Positions 1 through 8,767 of a DNA stretch of 62,023 nucleotides are shown in pieces. Both the position numbers and the translations under genes were made by a program. Location: positions 1 to 62,023 of the forward strand of contig DYWT01000318.1 of assembly GCA_020742515.1 (NCBI GenBank), written 5' to 3'. The notes below the pieces were generated by a model. That model saw only the letters and a list, made by a program, of their open reading frames with translations, did no database searches and was not told the origin of the DNA. Within the stretch, counting starts at the first letter, position 1. Each line of letters begins with the position of its first letter. Origin of the DNA: Sporosarcina psychrophila. Lineage in GTDB: Bacteria > Bacillota > Bacilli > Bacillales_A > Planococcaceae.

Positions 1-139
1 ACATAGGGGCATCTCTCCAGTCTGTTATGTATGTGTCGTAACTTACATTATACAGGATTTGGGGAGGTGCTCTATTTTTTATGTCTTGAAAGCCTTGATA
101 CGTAAGGGCTTAGGATTATGAAATTAACTCACCTGACTG

Positions 140-185
140 AAAAACCTATCCTCGACTGATATTAATTAGTCGAGAGCAGGTTTTT
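140..185 (-). terminator. Rho-independent terminator of the DUF418 gene
   Basis: Inverted repeat with arms AAAAACCT..CTCGACT and AGTCGAG..AGGTTTTT. The DUF418 stop codon lies in the loop. On the minus strand the second arm ends in five T, as expected for an intrinsic terminator; the plus strand also ends in T, so it may work both ways. Confidence 0.75.
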
Positions 186-1215
186 CTTTACTTTTAACGA
201 TGGAAGGCACTTCAAAGTAAGTCCACATACGCCAAATCCATTCCATTGGCCCGTATAGGAAAAAATGCAACCAAATTCTACTGAAGATGAATTGGATTAG
301 GCAAATACCTACACAAAGGAAAAATGATTGAGTATAGGAAATACGCTCGAACAAATCAAACATATGGCCAACGATTAAAATGAATGCTGTCTGCATCAAA
401 TAATTTGTTAATGCCATTCGACCATAAAACTTTAATGGAGACAAGACTTTTTGCATTAACGGAAGTTGTAGCAATAAAATCAACGAACCAACGAAGAATG
501 CAGACAGAAGTGGTCCAATCATCAGGCCGATTTTCATAAATTGATTGGCCTGCTCAATCGTCGGTTCATTAACCCCTTCTAAAATAAATGGGTAAAAAGT
601 TTCCAATGGCACATGCTTATATTGAATAAGTAAGCCTATAGCGCTCAAAACAAACATGATTGCCGTGAAAATGGAGATCATACGGATTTTTTTGTGTAAT
701 TCCTCAAAAAATTGATATTGCCCGGCCGCGTATCCTATTAATATAAGCGGTAAAGGCATTAACGCCTTTAAGGATAGATAACTCGTCAAGATTAACAACA
801 CAAGACCAACTATCAGATTGATTTCTTTTTTCAACTTATAAAATGGAAGGATTAACAATCCAAAGACTGCATAAATCGCTAACGCTTCACCGGAATTATA
901 GACAGAATGAACGACTCCGAATAGAAAGAGAGCAATCAGTCGCCTTATGAATAAAATGATGCCATTTTTCCCTTTAGCATGAGCTCGGCTTATAAAAATA
1001 TAAAATCCGACACCAAATAAAAATGAAAAAATAGTGAAGAATCTTCCTTCAACAAATAGTAATAAGAATCGTTGATAAGATTGTCCAAGTGTATCAGAAT
1101 CTGGTATTTTCATATCCAACAATGCAAGAATATTCACAAGAATAATACCGACTAAAGAAAATCCCCTTAAATAATCCAGTATATCGATTCGTTTGTTCAG
1201 TTCAATTGGCCGCAA
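166..1215 (-). CDS. DUF418 family membrane protein (YeiB-like)
   Basis: Polytopic membrane protein of about 349 residues with many hydrophobic helices. The opening LNKRIDILDYLRGFSLVGI, with an R-G-F-S/A-L-x-G-I segment, is typical of DUF418/YeiB proteins, and the C-terminal third (PLKFYGRMALTNYLMQT) is the DUF418 signature region. Family function is unknown; a transport or acyl-transfer role is only suggested in the literature. I start it at TTG 1215 because GGAGAG lies 6 nt upstream there, whereas an upstream ATG would add 26 unrelated residues without a ribosome binding site. It is a single gene with its own terminator. Confidence 0.85.
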   Translation of the reverse strand: MRPIELNKRIDILDYLRGFSLVGIILVNILALLDMKIPDSDTLGQSYQRFLLLFVEGRFFTIFSFLFGVGFYIFISRAHAKGKNGIILFIRRLIALFLFGVVHSVYNSGEALAIYAVFGLLILPFYKLKKEINLIVGLVLLILTSYLSLKALMPLPLILIGYAAGQYQFFEELHKKIRMISIFTAIMFVLSAIGLLIQYKHVPLETFYPFILEGVNEPTIEQANQFMKIGLMIGPLLSAFFVGSLILLLQLPLMQKVLSPLKFYGRMALTNYLMQTAFILIVGHMFDLFERISYTQSFFLCVGICLIQFIFSRIWLHFFLYGPMEWIWRMWTYFEVPSIVKSKEKPALD

Positions 1216-1424
1216 GACTTTCTCTCCTCTCAAAGTACAATTGACCCAATCATACAAATCCACCTGCAAAAACGATATAGAATAACATGACAATGACCTT
1301 TCATTTATGTCACATAGCCTTTTTGCTCGGATATAGAAGTGCTGAATTTGAACCCTACTATACTTTTATAGGTGTAGAAAGTCACATGTGTTGATTAACC
1401 ACAGTTAAACAGCGGGAAGGTATT

Positions 1425-1559
1425 ATGATTATTTCATCCAAAGCGAGCTGGAAATGTACACGTTCAAATATAGACTTTTATGCTTTTCTTACAGGCGCTT
1501 TATATAAGAAAATGGTTAATTATCAAGCATCAAAGAAAGTCGATAAATTCCTACTTTAG
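1425..1559 (+). CDS. possible small ORF (44 aa), unrecognised
   Basis: A short reading frame starting MIISSKASWKCTRSNIDF, preceded by GGGAAGG four bases before the ATG. It is basic, has no clear membrane helix, and overlaps the stop of the convergent DUF5694 gene by a few bases. I recognise no family. It could equally be chance in the gap between two genes. Confidence 0.22.
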   Translation: MIISSKASWKCTRSNIDFYAFLTGALYKKMVNYQASKKVDKFLL

Positions 1560-2285
1560 GTAATCAATCGCTTCTACGACCTCGCACTGATTTGATTCAG
1601 ATAGAAATTGCTTGACGAGATGAACATGGCCTCCTCCGATTAAGAGAAGGATTCGTTCCTCTGATGTAGATATGAGTTTCCGTACATTCGAATAGATGAT
1701 TAGATTCCGTTTATACCACCAGCTTAGCCAATCCGCTGCAACAAACTCATCCATTTTTCCAATCATTGCATAGTCCATATAAAATTGATGGTTCCATTTT
1801 ACTGATTGAGGGTGGTTGATACGTTGAAAAGCTTCTAGTAACTTCAATTCAGAAAGAATACGTGCATCGTTCTGCATAGGTTTAATATAATTTTCCGTTA
1901 TACTTTCATACCATTCTGGTTGTTGTTCACTTGCATATTGTAATGCTTCATCGAATGATGGATAGTTTGTTTCACTCCCCATCCAATCGATACACGAAAT
2001 TTCTTCTATGCCTGATCTTTTTGCCAATGGGAAACCGATAATCTCCACTTCATCTCTTGGCGAAATAGCATTCCCATGTCGATAATTTCGGAATTTCTCA
2101 TTTACTTCCCCCTGTAATTCCGTTAAAACTTCGACAGCCAATTTTGTTGGATGAAATGCTGCTAGCGCTTCTACTAATTCATCTACTTGTTCAGCAAAAT
2201 CACCAACTACCTTTTTCTCTACAGATATCATATCATTCGTTTCCCCTAAGTGGTAAACACCAACCACCATGACTTTCGCACGCAT
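1551..2285 (-). CDS. DUF5694 domain-containing protein
   Basis: Protein of about 244 residues starting MRAKVMVVGVYHLGETND. The early V-G-x-x-H-L-G-x-x-x-D segment, the acidic motif PTKLAVEV and the late LLLIGGGHVHLVKQFL resemble the DUF5694/TraB-like group, in which conserved His and Glu residues suggest a metal-dependent or esterase-type fold. No signal peptide or membrane helix is seen, so it is probably cytoplasmic. The start at 2285 has GGAGATAGT in front; a longer frame upstream has no binding site. It stands alone. The family call is from motif memory; biochemical function is unknown. Confidence 0.7.
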   Translation of the reverse strand: MRAKVMVVGVYHLGETNDMISVEKKVVGDFAEQVDELVEALAAFHPTKLAVEVLTELQGEVNEKFRNYRHGNAISPRDEVEIIGFPLAKRSGIEEISCIDWMGSETNYPSFDEALQYASEQQPEWYESITENYIKPMQNDARILSELKLLEAFQRINHPQSVKWNHQFYMDYAMIGKMDEFVAADWLSWWYKRNLIIYSNVRKLISTSEERILLLIGGGHVHLVKQFLSESNQCEVVEAIDYLK

Positions 2286-2445
2286 ACTATCTCTCCTATC
2301 ACAATAATTATCTGAATTATTATAACAGATAATTACAAAGTGTAGACCATTCAATAGGTCGCTTTTCGAAATCTGTGATTAAAAAACATCCGTTTCACCG
2401 ACACTATAGGGGATTAGTCCACTTCAAACGAAAGGAGTCCTCGTC

Positions 2446-2787
2446 TTGAAACAACAAAGTGAACAACAGTCACAGCAAGATCAAGCGCAAACAGATCAGC
2501 AATTTCAGAAGCATAAGAAACAGGCACTTCAAGCGATGCAACAGGCCGTACAAACGATACAACAAATCAATTCGATGACTGATCAGCAATCGGTGCAGCA
2601 GGCGCAACAGCAGCTTCAACAGGCGTCCCAACTAATGAATCAAATGCAAGGGACTGCGGTTACACAATCGACGACCGCCGTCCAGCAACAATTGGAGCAA
2701 GTTAGGCAACAAATTGAACAGGCTGCGCAAACATTGCAACTGATCCAATCGCTGAACAGCGGAAATAATAGTTTCAAAAAAGGATAA
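2446..2787 (+). CDS. glutamine-rich low-complexity coiled-coil protein
   Basis: A 113-residue protein in which about 41 residues are Gln, mostly as QQ pairs spaced by Ala, Leu, Met, Ile and Val, so a helical coiled coil is likely from about residue 25 to 105. It has no Cys and no Trp, no signal peptide and no membrane segment. It starts at TTG with AAAGGAG nine bases upstream and ends just before a strong bidirectional hairpin. Such proteins occur in spore formers as coat-like or small acid-soluble-like proteins, but I cannot assign a function. The ribosome binding site and clean terminator argue that it is a real gene. Confidence 0.75.
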   Translation: MKQQSEQQSQQDQAQTDQQFQKHKKQALQAMQQAVQTIQQINSMTDQQSVQQAQQQLQQASQLMNQMQGTAVTQSTTAVQQQLEQVRQQIEQAAQTLQLIQSLNSGNNSFKKG

Positions 2788-2833
2788 AACCTGCCTTCGA
2801 CTTATTTCAACTAGTCGAAGGCAGGTTTTTCTT
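2786..2833. terminator. bidirectional terminator between convergent genes
   Basis: Perfect stem AAAACCTGCCTTCGACT / AGTCGAAGGCAGGTTTT with a short AT-rich loop, flanked by A-run and T-run. It lies between the Gln-rich gene (plus) and the 2Fe-2S subunit gene (minus), whose last codons enter the hairpin, so it can end transcription from both sides. Confidence 0.85.
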
Positions 2834-3301
2834 TTCTAGTAATGCCGCTTTTACCGCTTCTTTAATTTCCTGATACCCCGTGCACCTACATAGATTTGAC
2901 CGCAGCCATTCATCAATCATCTCATCATCGGCATCAGGATGATTTTCCACCAAAGCATGAGCATTGACAATGAATCCTGGCGTGCAGTAGCCGCATTGAA
3001 TAGCCCACTTTTCAACGAATGCTTTTTGAACAGGAGAATTCAACAATCCTTCGATCGTTGTAATCGATTCGTTCACCGTTTCAATCGATAAGGATAGACA
3101 GGAATGCATCGGATTCCCATTTACAAGCACTGTACAAGCCCCGCAATCGCCGTTTTCACATGCTTGTTTTGCACCCGTCAATCCAAGTTGCTCGCGTAAT
3201 GTATGCAAGAGTGTATCGGCGGATCGGATGACTGCGTCGTGGGTTTGCCCATTTACATGAAGTTGAATGATTGTTTTTGACTTGTCAGTTGAAATGATCA
3301 T
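2807..3301 (-). CDS. xanthine dehydrogenase-family 2Fe-2S subunit
   Basis: A 164-residue two-cluster ferredoxin subunit of molybdenum hydroxylases. The N-terminal plant-type cluster is C-x4-C-x2-C (CENGDCGAC, Cys48/53/56) plus Cys68. The C-terminal cluster is CGYC with CRC in CRCTGYQEI. It passes electrons from the molybdenum site to FAD. It corresponds to PucE of B. subtilis purine catabolism or CoxS. Its ATG overlaps the FAD-subunit stop as ATGA, so the two are translationally coupled, and it is the last gene of the operon before the terminator. Substrate (xanthine/hypoxanthine or another heterocycle) cannot be fixed from this subunit. Confidence 0.93.
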   Translation of the reverse strand: MIISTDKSKTIIQLHVNGQTHDAVIRSADTLLHTLREQLGLTGAKQACENGDCGACTVLVNGNPMHSCLSLSIETVNESITTIEGLLNSPVQKAFVEKWAIQCGYCTPGFIVNAHALVENHPDADDEMIDEWLRSNLCRCTGYQEIKEAVKAALLEKKNLPSTS

Positions 3302-4128
3302 TTTTTTGCCTCCAATACTTCCAATGTATCTGTTAATACATTTTTCAAGACATATTCTCGGTATTTCGCGGATGCATAAATATCTTGGACGATTGTTGCC
3401 GGAAGCTTGGCAACCGCCTTATCGACTCGATCCAATTCAGTCAATGACGTATCGTTTAACACGCCTTCAACTACAGTTGAACGAAAAGGATGTTCGCAAA
3501 CTCCGCTAAATGCGACGCGAATGTGATTATCTTTCACTAATGCCGCGACAGATACGACCGGATAACCTACCTTTGACATTCTCGTTCTTTTTAGATTGAT
3601 AAAAGGTAAATCGAGATAGGACGTGTCAACATGTATTTGCACTAGAAAGGTCATTTTATCCATCTTTTTATTAAAAAGATCTTCCAAAGGGTGCATTTCT
3701 ACCTCATTCTTTACAGCAAGCATCACTTTTGCATCTGTTACCAAAAAAGGAAGCATGCCTTCTCGGTATATGAATTGGCTGTTCATGTTGCCGCCGATTG
3801 TAATTTTGTTTCGAGATGTGTGATCCGCAATTTGTTTAACTGTCTGGCCTAATAAAGGGAACAAATTGGACTCGGTGATTTTATTCAACGACACTGCTGC
3901 CCCGATGATCAATTTATCCCCCTGCAATTCTAAAACATTGCATTCAGGTATCCCTTTAATGTCAATAACCGCATCGGCACTTATTGTATTCACCCGAGCG
4001 AATGTAATAATTTCTGTTCCCCCAGAGTAGTACATGACCTTTTTCCCGAGTTTATGAACCCGGTTAAACGTCTCAACCGCTTCGTCTAGAGACGAGGGTT
4101 TATAATAGTCAAAGTCGAAGGAAATCAT
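3298..4128 (-). CDS. xanthine dehydrogenase-family FAD-binding subunit
   Basis: About 276 residues. YYSGGTEI near residue 40 and ITIGGNMNSQF near residue 108 are the two FAD-contact motifs of the CoxM/PucC family. It accepts electrons from the 2Fe-2S subunit and hands them to NAD or another acceptor. The start at 4128 is chosen because AAGGAGA precedes it by 7 nt and its ATG overlaps the large-subunit stop as ATGA; an upstream ATG would add nine residues made of the ribosome-binding-site region. It is the middle gene of a three-subunit operon. Length fits the family. Confidence 0.92.
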   Translation of the reverse strand: MISFDFDYYKPSSLDEAVETFNRVHKLGKKVMYYSGGTEIITFARVNTISADAVIDIKGIPECNVLELQGDKLIIGAAVSLNKITESNLFPLLGQTVKQIADHTSRNKITIGGNMNSQFIYREGMLPFLVTDAKVMLAVKNEVEMHPLEDLFNKKMDKMTFLVQIHVDTSYLDLPFINLKRTRMSKVGYPVVSVAALVKDNHIRVAFSGVCEHPFRSTVVEGVLNDTSLTELDRVDKAVAKLPATIVQDIYASAKYREYVLKNVLTDTLEVLEAKK

Positions 4129-6470
4129 TGTCCACTCTCCTTCCTCATTTTCCATATGAATTCTGGAATGAGTGGCAACTCGTTTAACTCAACTTGCGCT
4201 GCCACGGAAAGACTGTTTGCAAGTGCCGCCGCCATTCCAATCACCCCATACTCCCCAATTCCTCGCGCACCATACGGTCCATCAGCAGATGGGGTCTCAA
4301 TGAAATCAACGAGGTATTGTGCGGGCTGTTCTCCGAAACGCAAGAGTTGATAATTGCGTAAATCTGGGTTTTGCATAACACCTTGTTCATCGAAAACAAA
4401 CGTTTCAGTGCTTGCAAAACTAAGTCCCATGTACATGCCGCCTCTCATTTGCTGCAGTGCTGTAGTTGAGTTAATAATCGTGCCGCCATCAAGGACTGTC
4501 ACCGCCTTTAGTACTTTGTACGTACAATCACGCTGATTCCATTCAACTTCAACCGCTTGGACCCCAACTGACCACCAAGGACCTGGTTTCCCGAATCCCG
4601 TTTCTTTATCCATCGGCGTCAAATGCCGTTGGATATGTTTTCCGACGCCGACAATTTGCCCACCAATGGAATGTCCGCTCGGGTATGTGTATCCTAAAGC
4701 CAGGTCTTTGAATCCGACACCGTACGTTGGATCGGGCTTTAAATAGACACGTCCGTCGCCCACATCCAAATCTTCTTCTGCACATTGCAAAACAGCGGCT
4801 GCAGTTTTCTTCAATTGGGTAACTGCATTTTCGGCGGCAGCCAATACCGCCCGTCCCGCCAAAAAAGTAGTGCTACTCGCCACCGTCCGCCACTGATGAG
4901 GGTCATACTGTGTATTTACTTCCATCGTCACATGGATTTTGTCCATTCCAAGCTTCAGTTTCTCGGCGACAATTTGTGCGAGAATCGTTTTAGTACCTTG
5001 TCCCAGTTCAATCGCTGCGCAATTTAAATTCACACTCCCATCCGCCTCAAAAGTCAAAACGGCTCCAGCTTGGGCGTTCGTTGCGGTGGTTGATGTTTTC
5101 CAAAACATGCTGATCCCCTTTGATCGGATGGCTTTTTTGCTTACCTCAATCCGCTCGCCTTCATCCCACTTGATCAATTCTTTTGCCCGAATCATGCATT
5201 TCTCCACATCACCGATATTATTCGCAGTAAGTACAGTTTGAGTCGGTGTCGTGTTACCAGGTTTGATCCCGTTTAGTATTCGCAATTGGATGGGATCCAT
5301 ATTTAACTTTCGAGCCAATTGATCCATCGTTCTTTCTACTGCAAATGTCAATTCCGGATGGGCGTAGCCTCTGAACGAGGTTGCAAAAGTATGATTCGTA
5401 TACATGCAGTAGGAGTCACACCAGACATTAGGGATATGATACGGACCTGTACAATCAATTGCTGCCGCCCTCGTTATGCCCGCCGCCTGGTCCGTGTAAG
5501 CTCCAGAATCAATCAGAAATGTATACTGTCCCGCAAGTAATTTACCGTCCTTGTCGACACCTAGTTTAATGGTGGCGTCAAATCCGATATGACAGGGAGC
5601 CGTTCTCATATCCTCCTCGCGCTCCAATTGTAGCTTCACCATTTTTCCACCAACGGCTTTCGATGCCAAATAAGCAAGGGGTTCCAACTGTACAGTCCCC
5701 TTCCCTCCGAAGGCACCGCCGACTAGAGGAATATGAACAATTACATTGCCGACTTCAATATTGAAAAACTGATTCAAGACCTTTTTAATCGTGTATGGCG
5801 ATTGGGAACATGAATGGACAATGACTTTACCTTCTGGATTAATTTCAACCCGTGTACTGCGCGTTTCCAGTGCGGCATGATCTGAAAGATTAAAATTGTA
5901 TGTAGCCGATACCGTTTCGGCGCAGTTTTTCCATGCTGAACCTAAATCCCCTTTACGGATTTTAATATGACTGCCGATATTTGTCCCTGGAACTGGATAG
6001 ACATCACTGATAATTTTCATATACTGCCCTAAATCAGGATGGATTAAGGGAGCATCTGTTTCAAATGCCTGTTTTGCGGAATTCACAATAGGTAAAGGCT
6101 CATACTTAATCTTCACCTTACTGGCAGCTAGTTTTGCTTGATGTTCATGATCTGCGACAATAATGGCTACCGGTTCACCATAATACCGAACTTTTTCAAA
6201 TGCTAATGGCGGTCGATCAGCAAGTATTGGACCGATATGGAAAGGAAACATGTCCCCTGTTACAATTGCTCGTACCCCCGGAACTTTCCATGCCTCCTTT
6301 GTATCCAGTGCTGTGATAGTGGCATGGGCATTTGTGCTTGTCACGAGTTTCGCATGCAGCATGCCTGGTACCGCATAATCCCCAATATATCGAACTTTTC
6401 CTGTCACCTTTTCAACTGCATCAATTCTATGTTCAGACTTACCAACAGTAGTCCGTATTGTGCTATCCAT
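4125..6470 (-). CDS. xanthine dehydrogenase-family molybdopterin-binding subunit
   Basis: Catalytic subunit of 781 residues. Visible are the aldehyde oxidase/xanthine dehydrogenase a/b hammerhead (KVTGKVRYIGDY), the glycine-rich GGAFGGKG, the substrate-pocket FRGYAHPE, the QGTKT molybdopterin region, and GIGEYG, where Glu is the catalytic base of the family. It should hydroxylate a purine or related N-heterocycle, as PucD does in B. subtilis. AGGAGG sits 7 nt before ATG 6470; a longer frame adds 11 residues without support. It is followed by coupled FAD and FeS subunits and preceded by the YIEGIA/capping pair, with XdhC- and MobA-like helpers divergent. It appears intact. Confidence 0.92.
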   Translation of the reverse strand: MDSTIRTTVGKSEHRIDAVEKVTGKVRYIGDYAVPGMLHAKLVTSTNAHATITALDTKEAWKVPGVRAIVTGDMFPFHIGPILADRPPLAFEKVRYYGEPVAIIVADHEHQAKLAASKVKIKYEPLPIVNSAKQAFETDAPLIHPDLGQYMKIISDVYPVPGTNIGSHIKIRKGDLGSAWKNCAETVSATYNFNLSDHAALETRSTRVEINPEGKVIVHSCSQSPYTIKKVLNQFFNIEVGNVIVHIPLVGGAFGGKGTVQLEPLAYLASKAVGGKMVKLQLEREEDMRTAPCHIGFDATIKLGVDKDGKLLAGQYTFLIDSGAYTDQAAGITRAAAIDCTGPYHIPNVWCDSYCMYTNHTFATSFRGYAHPELTFAVERTMDQLARKLNMDPIQLRILNGIKPGNTTPTQTVLTANNIGDVEKCMIRAKELIKWDEGERIEVSKKAIRSKGISMFWKTSTTATNAQAGAVLTFEADGSVNLNCAAIELGQGTKTILAQIVAEKLKLGMDKIHVTMEVNTQYDPHQWRTVASSTTFLAGRAVLAAAENAVTQLKKTAAAVLQCAEEDLDVGDGRVYLKPDPTYGVGFKDLALGYTYPSGHSIGGQIVGVGKHIQRHLTPMDKETGFGKPGPWWSVGVQAVEVEWNQRDCTYKVLKAVTVLDGGTIINSTTALQQMRGGMYMGLSFASTETFVFDEQGVMQNPDLRNYQLLRFGEQPAQYLVDFIETPSADGPYGARGIGEYGVIGMAAALANSLSVAAQVELNELPLIPEFIWKMRKESGQ

Positions 6471-6489
6471 GATTAATCCTCCTGACTTT

Positions 6490-6681
6490 TTAGCGTGCGA
6501 CAATAATCATTGTGTCTTCGTCTATTTCATGTGCAGAAGCATCCATGATTTTCTCCAAAGTCATGCTAATTTTTTGCAAATGCTTTTTATTATCCGCGAT
6601 GAAAACAGTTGCACCTCCAGCCTGGATGGTTTCCGGTTTCATTGTAATGACGGCAACAATCTCTGAATGCTGATTTTCCAA
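6490..6681 (-). CDS. capping complex subunit for YIEGIA
   Basis: A protein of about 63 residues with the pattern ...GGATVFIADNKKHL...LEKIMDASAHEIDEDTMIIV, which I recognise as the small partner annotated as capping complex subunit for YIEGIA proteins. It sits 91 nt downstream of the YIEGIA gene and 19 nt before the dehydrogenase large subunit, all on the same strand. I prefer TTG 6681 (GGGAG 9 nt upstream); a TTG ten codons earlier is possible. Function is unknown; in spore formers the pair is usually autonomous, so linkage to a molybdenum hydroxylase is notable. Confidence 0.7.
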   Translation of the reverse strand: MENQHSEIVAVITMKPETIQAGGATVFIADNKKHLQKISMTLEKIMDASAHEIDEDTMIIVAR

Positions 6682-6772
6682 TCCTTTCAACTCCCTATAT
6701 ATAGAATTCAAAAAAAGTTACGCTTACAATTTTGAAGTTTTTTAATTTCAGCAAAAAATCTATGTGGATGAC

Positions 6773-7648
6773 TCATTTACCTTTATCTGCTTCTTTTGGC
6801 AATCGAATCGCACTATCCAATACTGGTACTTTCTCTATTACTGCCTTAATTTGTTGAAAATCTTTTTCTCGCGGCAAAAAGAAAAGTGCAATCCGGCCAT
6901 CTGCCATATCCCTTTTGGTAAGTGGCAGTAGTGCAGGTTCACCTGAATCCAGATAAGCGCCTAATACAGTCGCTATATGATGTAACATCGCTTGCCGCTG
7001 GCCAAGGAAGGACAATGTGATAATACTGTTTTCATTCTTAGGGATGACGATTGCGCCAACTGCCCGTTCTGTGATGACACGTCTCGTATCCTCAAGCCCG
7101 ACATTTTTAATAAGAATATCGCCAACAAAGAGCGTTGGACCTTCAAAGCGAATCTCCGCTTCCGTAACATCAGCAATTGCCGATAGTGATTTTCCCGTCA
7201 TATTGTATTTCACAATAATAAGCATGACAACCCCACCAATAATTCCGAACCAAATAGAAAATACCGAGCATAGCGTCGTCACAAGACCAGTAAACATCAC
7301 TAAATAATTACGGCTTTCAAACGCCTGCGCCATTCCTTCAATGAATGGTGTACCACGTTTTACAAGTTCACTCGTATCGATTTTTTCAAGTGACTCCCTC
7401 TCCATTTTCCGAACTTCTCGAAACTGTGTTGCAGCAAGTCCAAGAAACGTCACAGCGGTCCAATCGGATTCAAGTACTGCAGGAATCGCAACCGCTCCGA
7501 TGAAGGCCGCTATAAATCCGAAAGATAGATGAATAATCCGTCCTTGCGGATATGTAGGATACTGCCGAAAATCGGTACGCAATAGAACTGTCCGTGCTAA
7601 AAAGCCAAAAATGATTCCTGTAATAACTGGAAGTAAATACTGATCCAT
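6773..7648 (-). CDS. YIEGIA family membrane protein
   Basis: A 291-residue protein with hydrophobic helices at about residues 3-20, 40-58, 63-75 and 118-148, and a soluble C-terminal half. The family name motif appears as FIEGMA at residues 102-107. The C-terminal half carries repeated hydrophobic strands around LFVGDILIKNVG. GGGGAGG lies 6-8 nt before ATG 7648. It is the first gene of the minus-strand run leading into the dehydrogenase subunits. The family is conserved in endospore formers but has no assigned biochemistry that I can state with confidence. Confidence 0.8.
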   Translation of the reverse strand: MDQYLLPVITGIIFGFLARTVLLRTDFRQYPTYPQGRIIHLSFGFIAAFIGAVAIPAVLESDWTAVTFLGLAATQFREVRKMERESLEKIDTSELVKRGTPFIEGMAQAFESRNYLVMFTGLVTTLCSVFSIWFGIIGGVVMLIIVKYNMTGKSLSAIADVTEAEIRFEGPTLFVGDILIKNVGLEDTRRVITERAVGAIVIPKNENSIITLSFLGQRQAMLHHIATVLGAYLDSGEPALLPLTKRDMADGRIALFFLPREKDFQQIKAVIEKVPVLDSAIRLPKEADKGK

Positions 7649-7676
7649 GACTTATCCTCCCCTTATGAAAAGTAGT

Positions 7677-7689
7677 TTAACCAAAGTGG
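7677..7689. promoter_or_regulatory. PucR-box-like site between divergent operons
   Basis: TTAACCAAAG matches the core of the PucR operator known from B. subtilis purine catabolism (reverse complement of WWWCNTTGGTTAA). It lies in the 120-bp spacer between the YIEGIA/dehydrogenase operon and the XdhC/MobA-like operon, where a shared regulator would bind. The flank deviates from consensus and no pucR gene is in the window, so this is tentative. Confidence 0.3.
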
Positions 7690-7768
7690 TGTTTAATTAG
7701 TATGAACAATCCATGAATCGCATAGAAGTTCGGCACAATGGCTACAGTCAGTAGTAAGGGGTGGAGAT

Positions 7769-8767
7769 ATGGAGACAATTCAGCAACTGATTGAAAAAAT
7801 ATTGAGTGATGGCCGGCCTGCTGTACTTGCAATGATTGTTAATGTAGAAGGATCAGCTTATAGAAAAGAAGGAGCCTGGATGTTGATACGGGAAAATGAT
7901 TCACAAATCGGTGTGATTAGCGGAGGCTGTCTTGAAAGTGATTTACAAAGTCGTGCGCGGAAACTCTTCAATACAGGAAAAGCTGAAATTCATCGCTATG
8001 ATTTGAGTGCGGAAGACGACCTTGGGTGGGGACGCGGTGCTGGATGCAATGGAGTTGTTACCGTCATGATTCGGGACATTAATTCTAAGTTCCGACGAGC
8101 CATCACATTTCTAAATGAACAGCTGTTAGCAAAAAATCCTGTTACATTCATCCAATCGATGGATAATTTTGATATGTATTCATTTAGAAGCAGAAATGGC
8201 GAACAATACGGTGACTTGGACTATGTAAGCCAAGATGAATTTTCCATCACCACCCCATTTCAACACATTGCAGGGCAGAAAGCCGTTGGTGACGATACGG
8301 TTTATCATCAATTGTTGTGGCCTATGCCGAATCTTTACATATTTGGGGCAGGAGTAGATGCCAGACCGCTTGCCCAGCTTGCCGCGCGCGTAGGATACGC
8401 TGTCCATATGCTCGACTGGCGCGAATCGCTTTGTAATGAGGTTCATTTCCCTAAAGCGAAGTCTTTTCAAACAGGCAACGTGGAGAAATTGATTGGCAAC
8501 ATAACGTTTAGTTCATTGGATTCAGTCGTCGTTATGACGCATGACTTTCAGAAAGACTTAATGATCATGCAACAATTGCGTCCTAGTCGATTATTGTATT
8601 TCGGTATTTTAGGGTCAAAAAAAAGAACCCTTCGCTTACTTGGCGGAGAAATTCCCGATTGGGTTCGTTCGCCCGTGGGACTTTCCATTGGTGCGGATGG
8701 ACCTGAAGAAATCGCTGTCAGCATTATAGCCGAACTGATTGCAGTGAAACGGAGGAAAAAAATATGA
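7769..8767 (+). CDS. XdhC/CoxI family molybdenum hydroxylase maturation protein (PucA-like)
   Basis: A 332-residue XdhC-family protein. The N-terminal XdhC domain shows GSAYRKEGAWMLI and GVISGGCLESDL. The C-terminal Rossmann part carries YIFGAGVDARPLAQLAARVGY, ending with the conserved SIGADGPEEIAVSI stretch. In this family the protein binds molybdenum cofactor and helps its sulfuration and insertion into xanthine dehydrogenase. It begins at ATG 7769 behind AAGGGGTGGAG and its stop overlaps the next start as ATGA. It is divergent from the structural subunit genes, as expected for a dedicated assembly factor. Confidence 0.9.
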   Translation: METIQQLIEKILSDGRPAVLAMIVNVEGSAYRKEGAWMLIRENDSQIGVISGGCLESDLQSRARKLFNTGKAEIHRYDLSAEDDLGWGRGAGCNGVVTVMIRDINSKFRRAITFLNEQLLAKNPVTFIQSMDNFDMYSFRSRNGEQYGDLDYVSQDEFSITTPFQHIAGQKAVGDDTVYHQLLWPMPNLYIFGAGVDARPLAQLAARVGYAVHMLDWRESLCNEVHFPKAKSFQTGNVEKLIGNITFSSLDSVVVMTHDFQKDLMIMQQLRPSRLLYFGILGSKKRTLRLLGGEIPDWVRSPVGLSIGADGPEEIAVSIIAELIAVKRRKKI

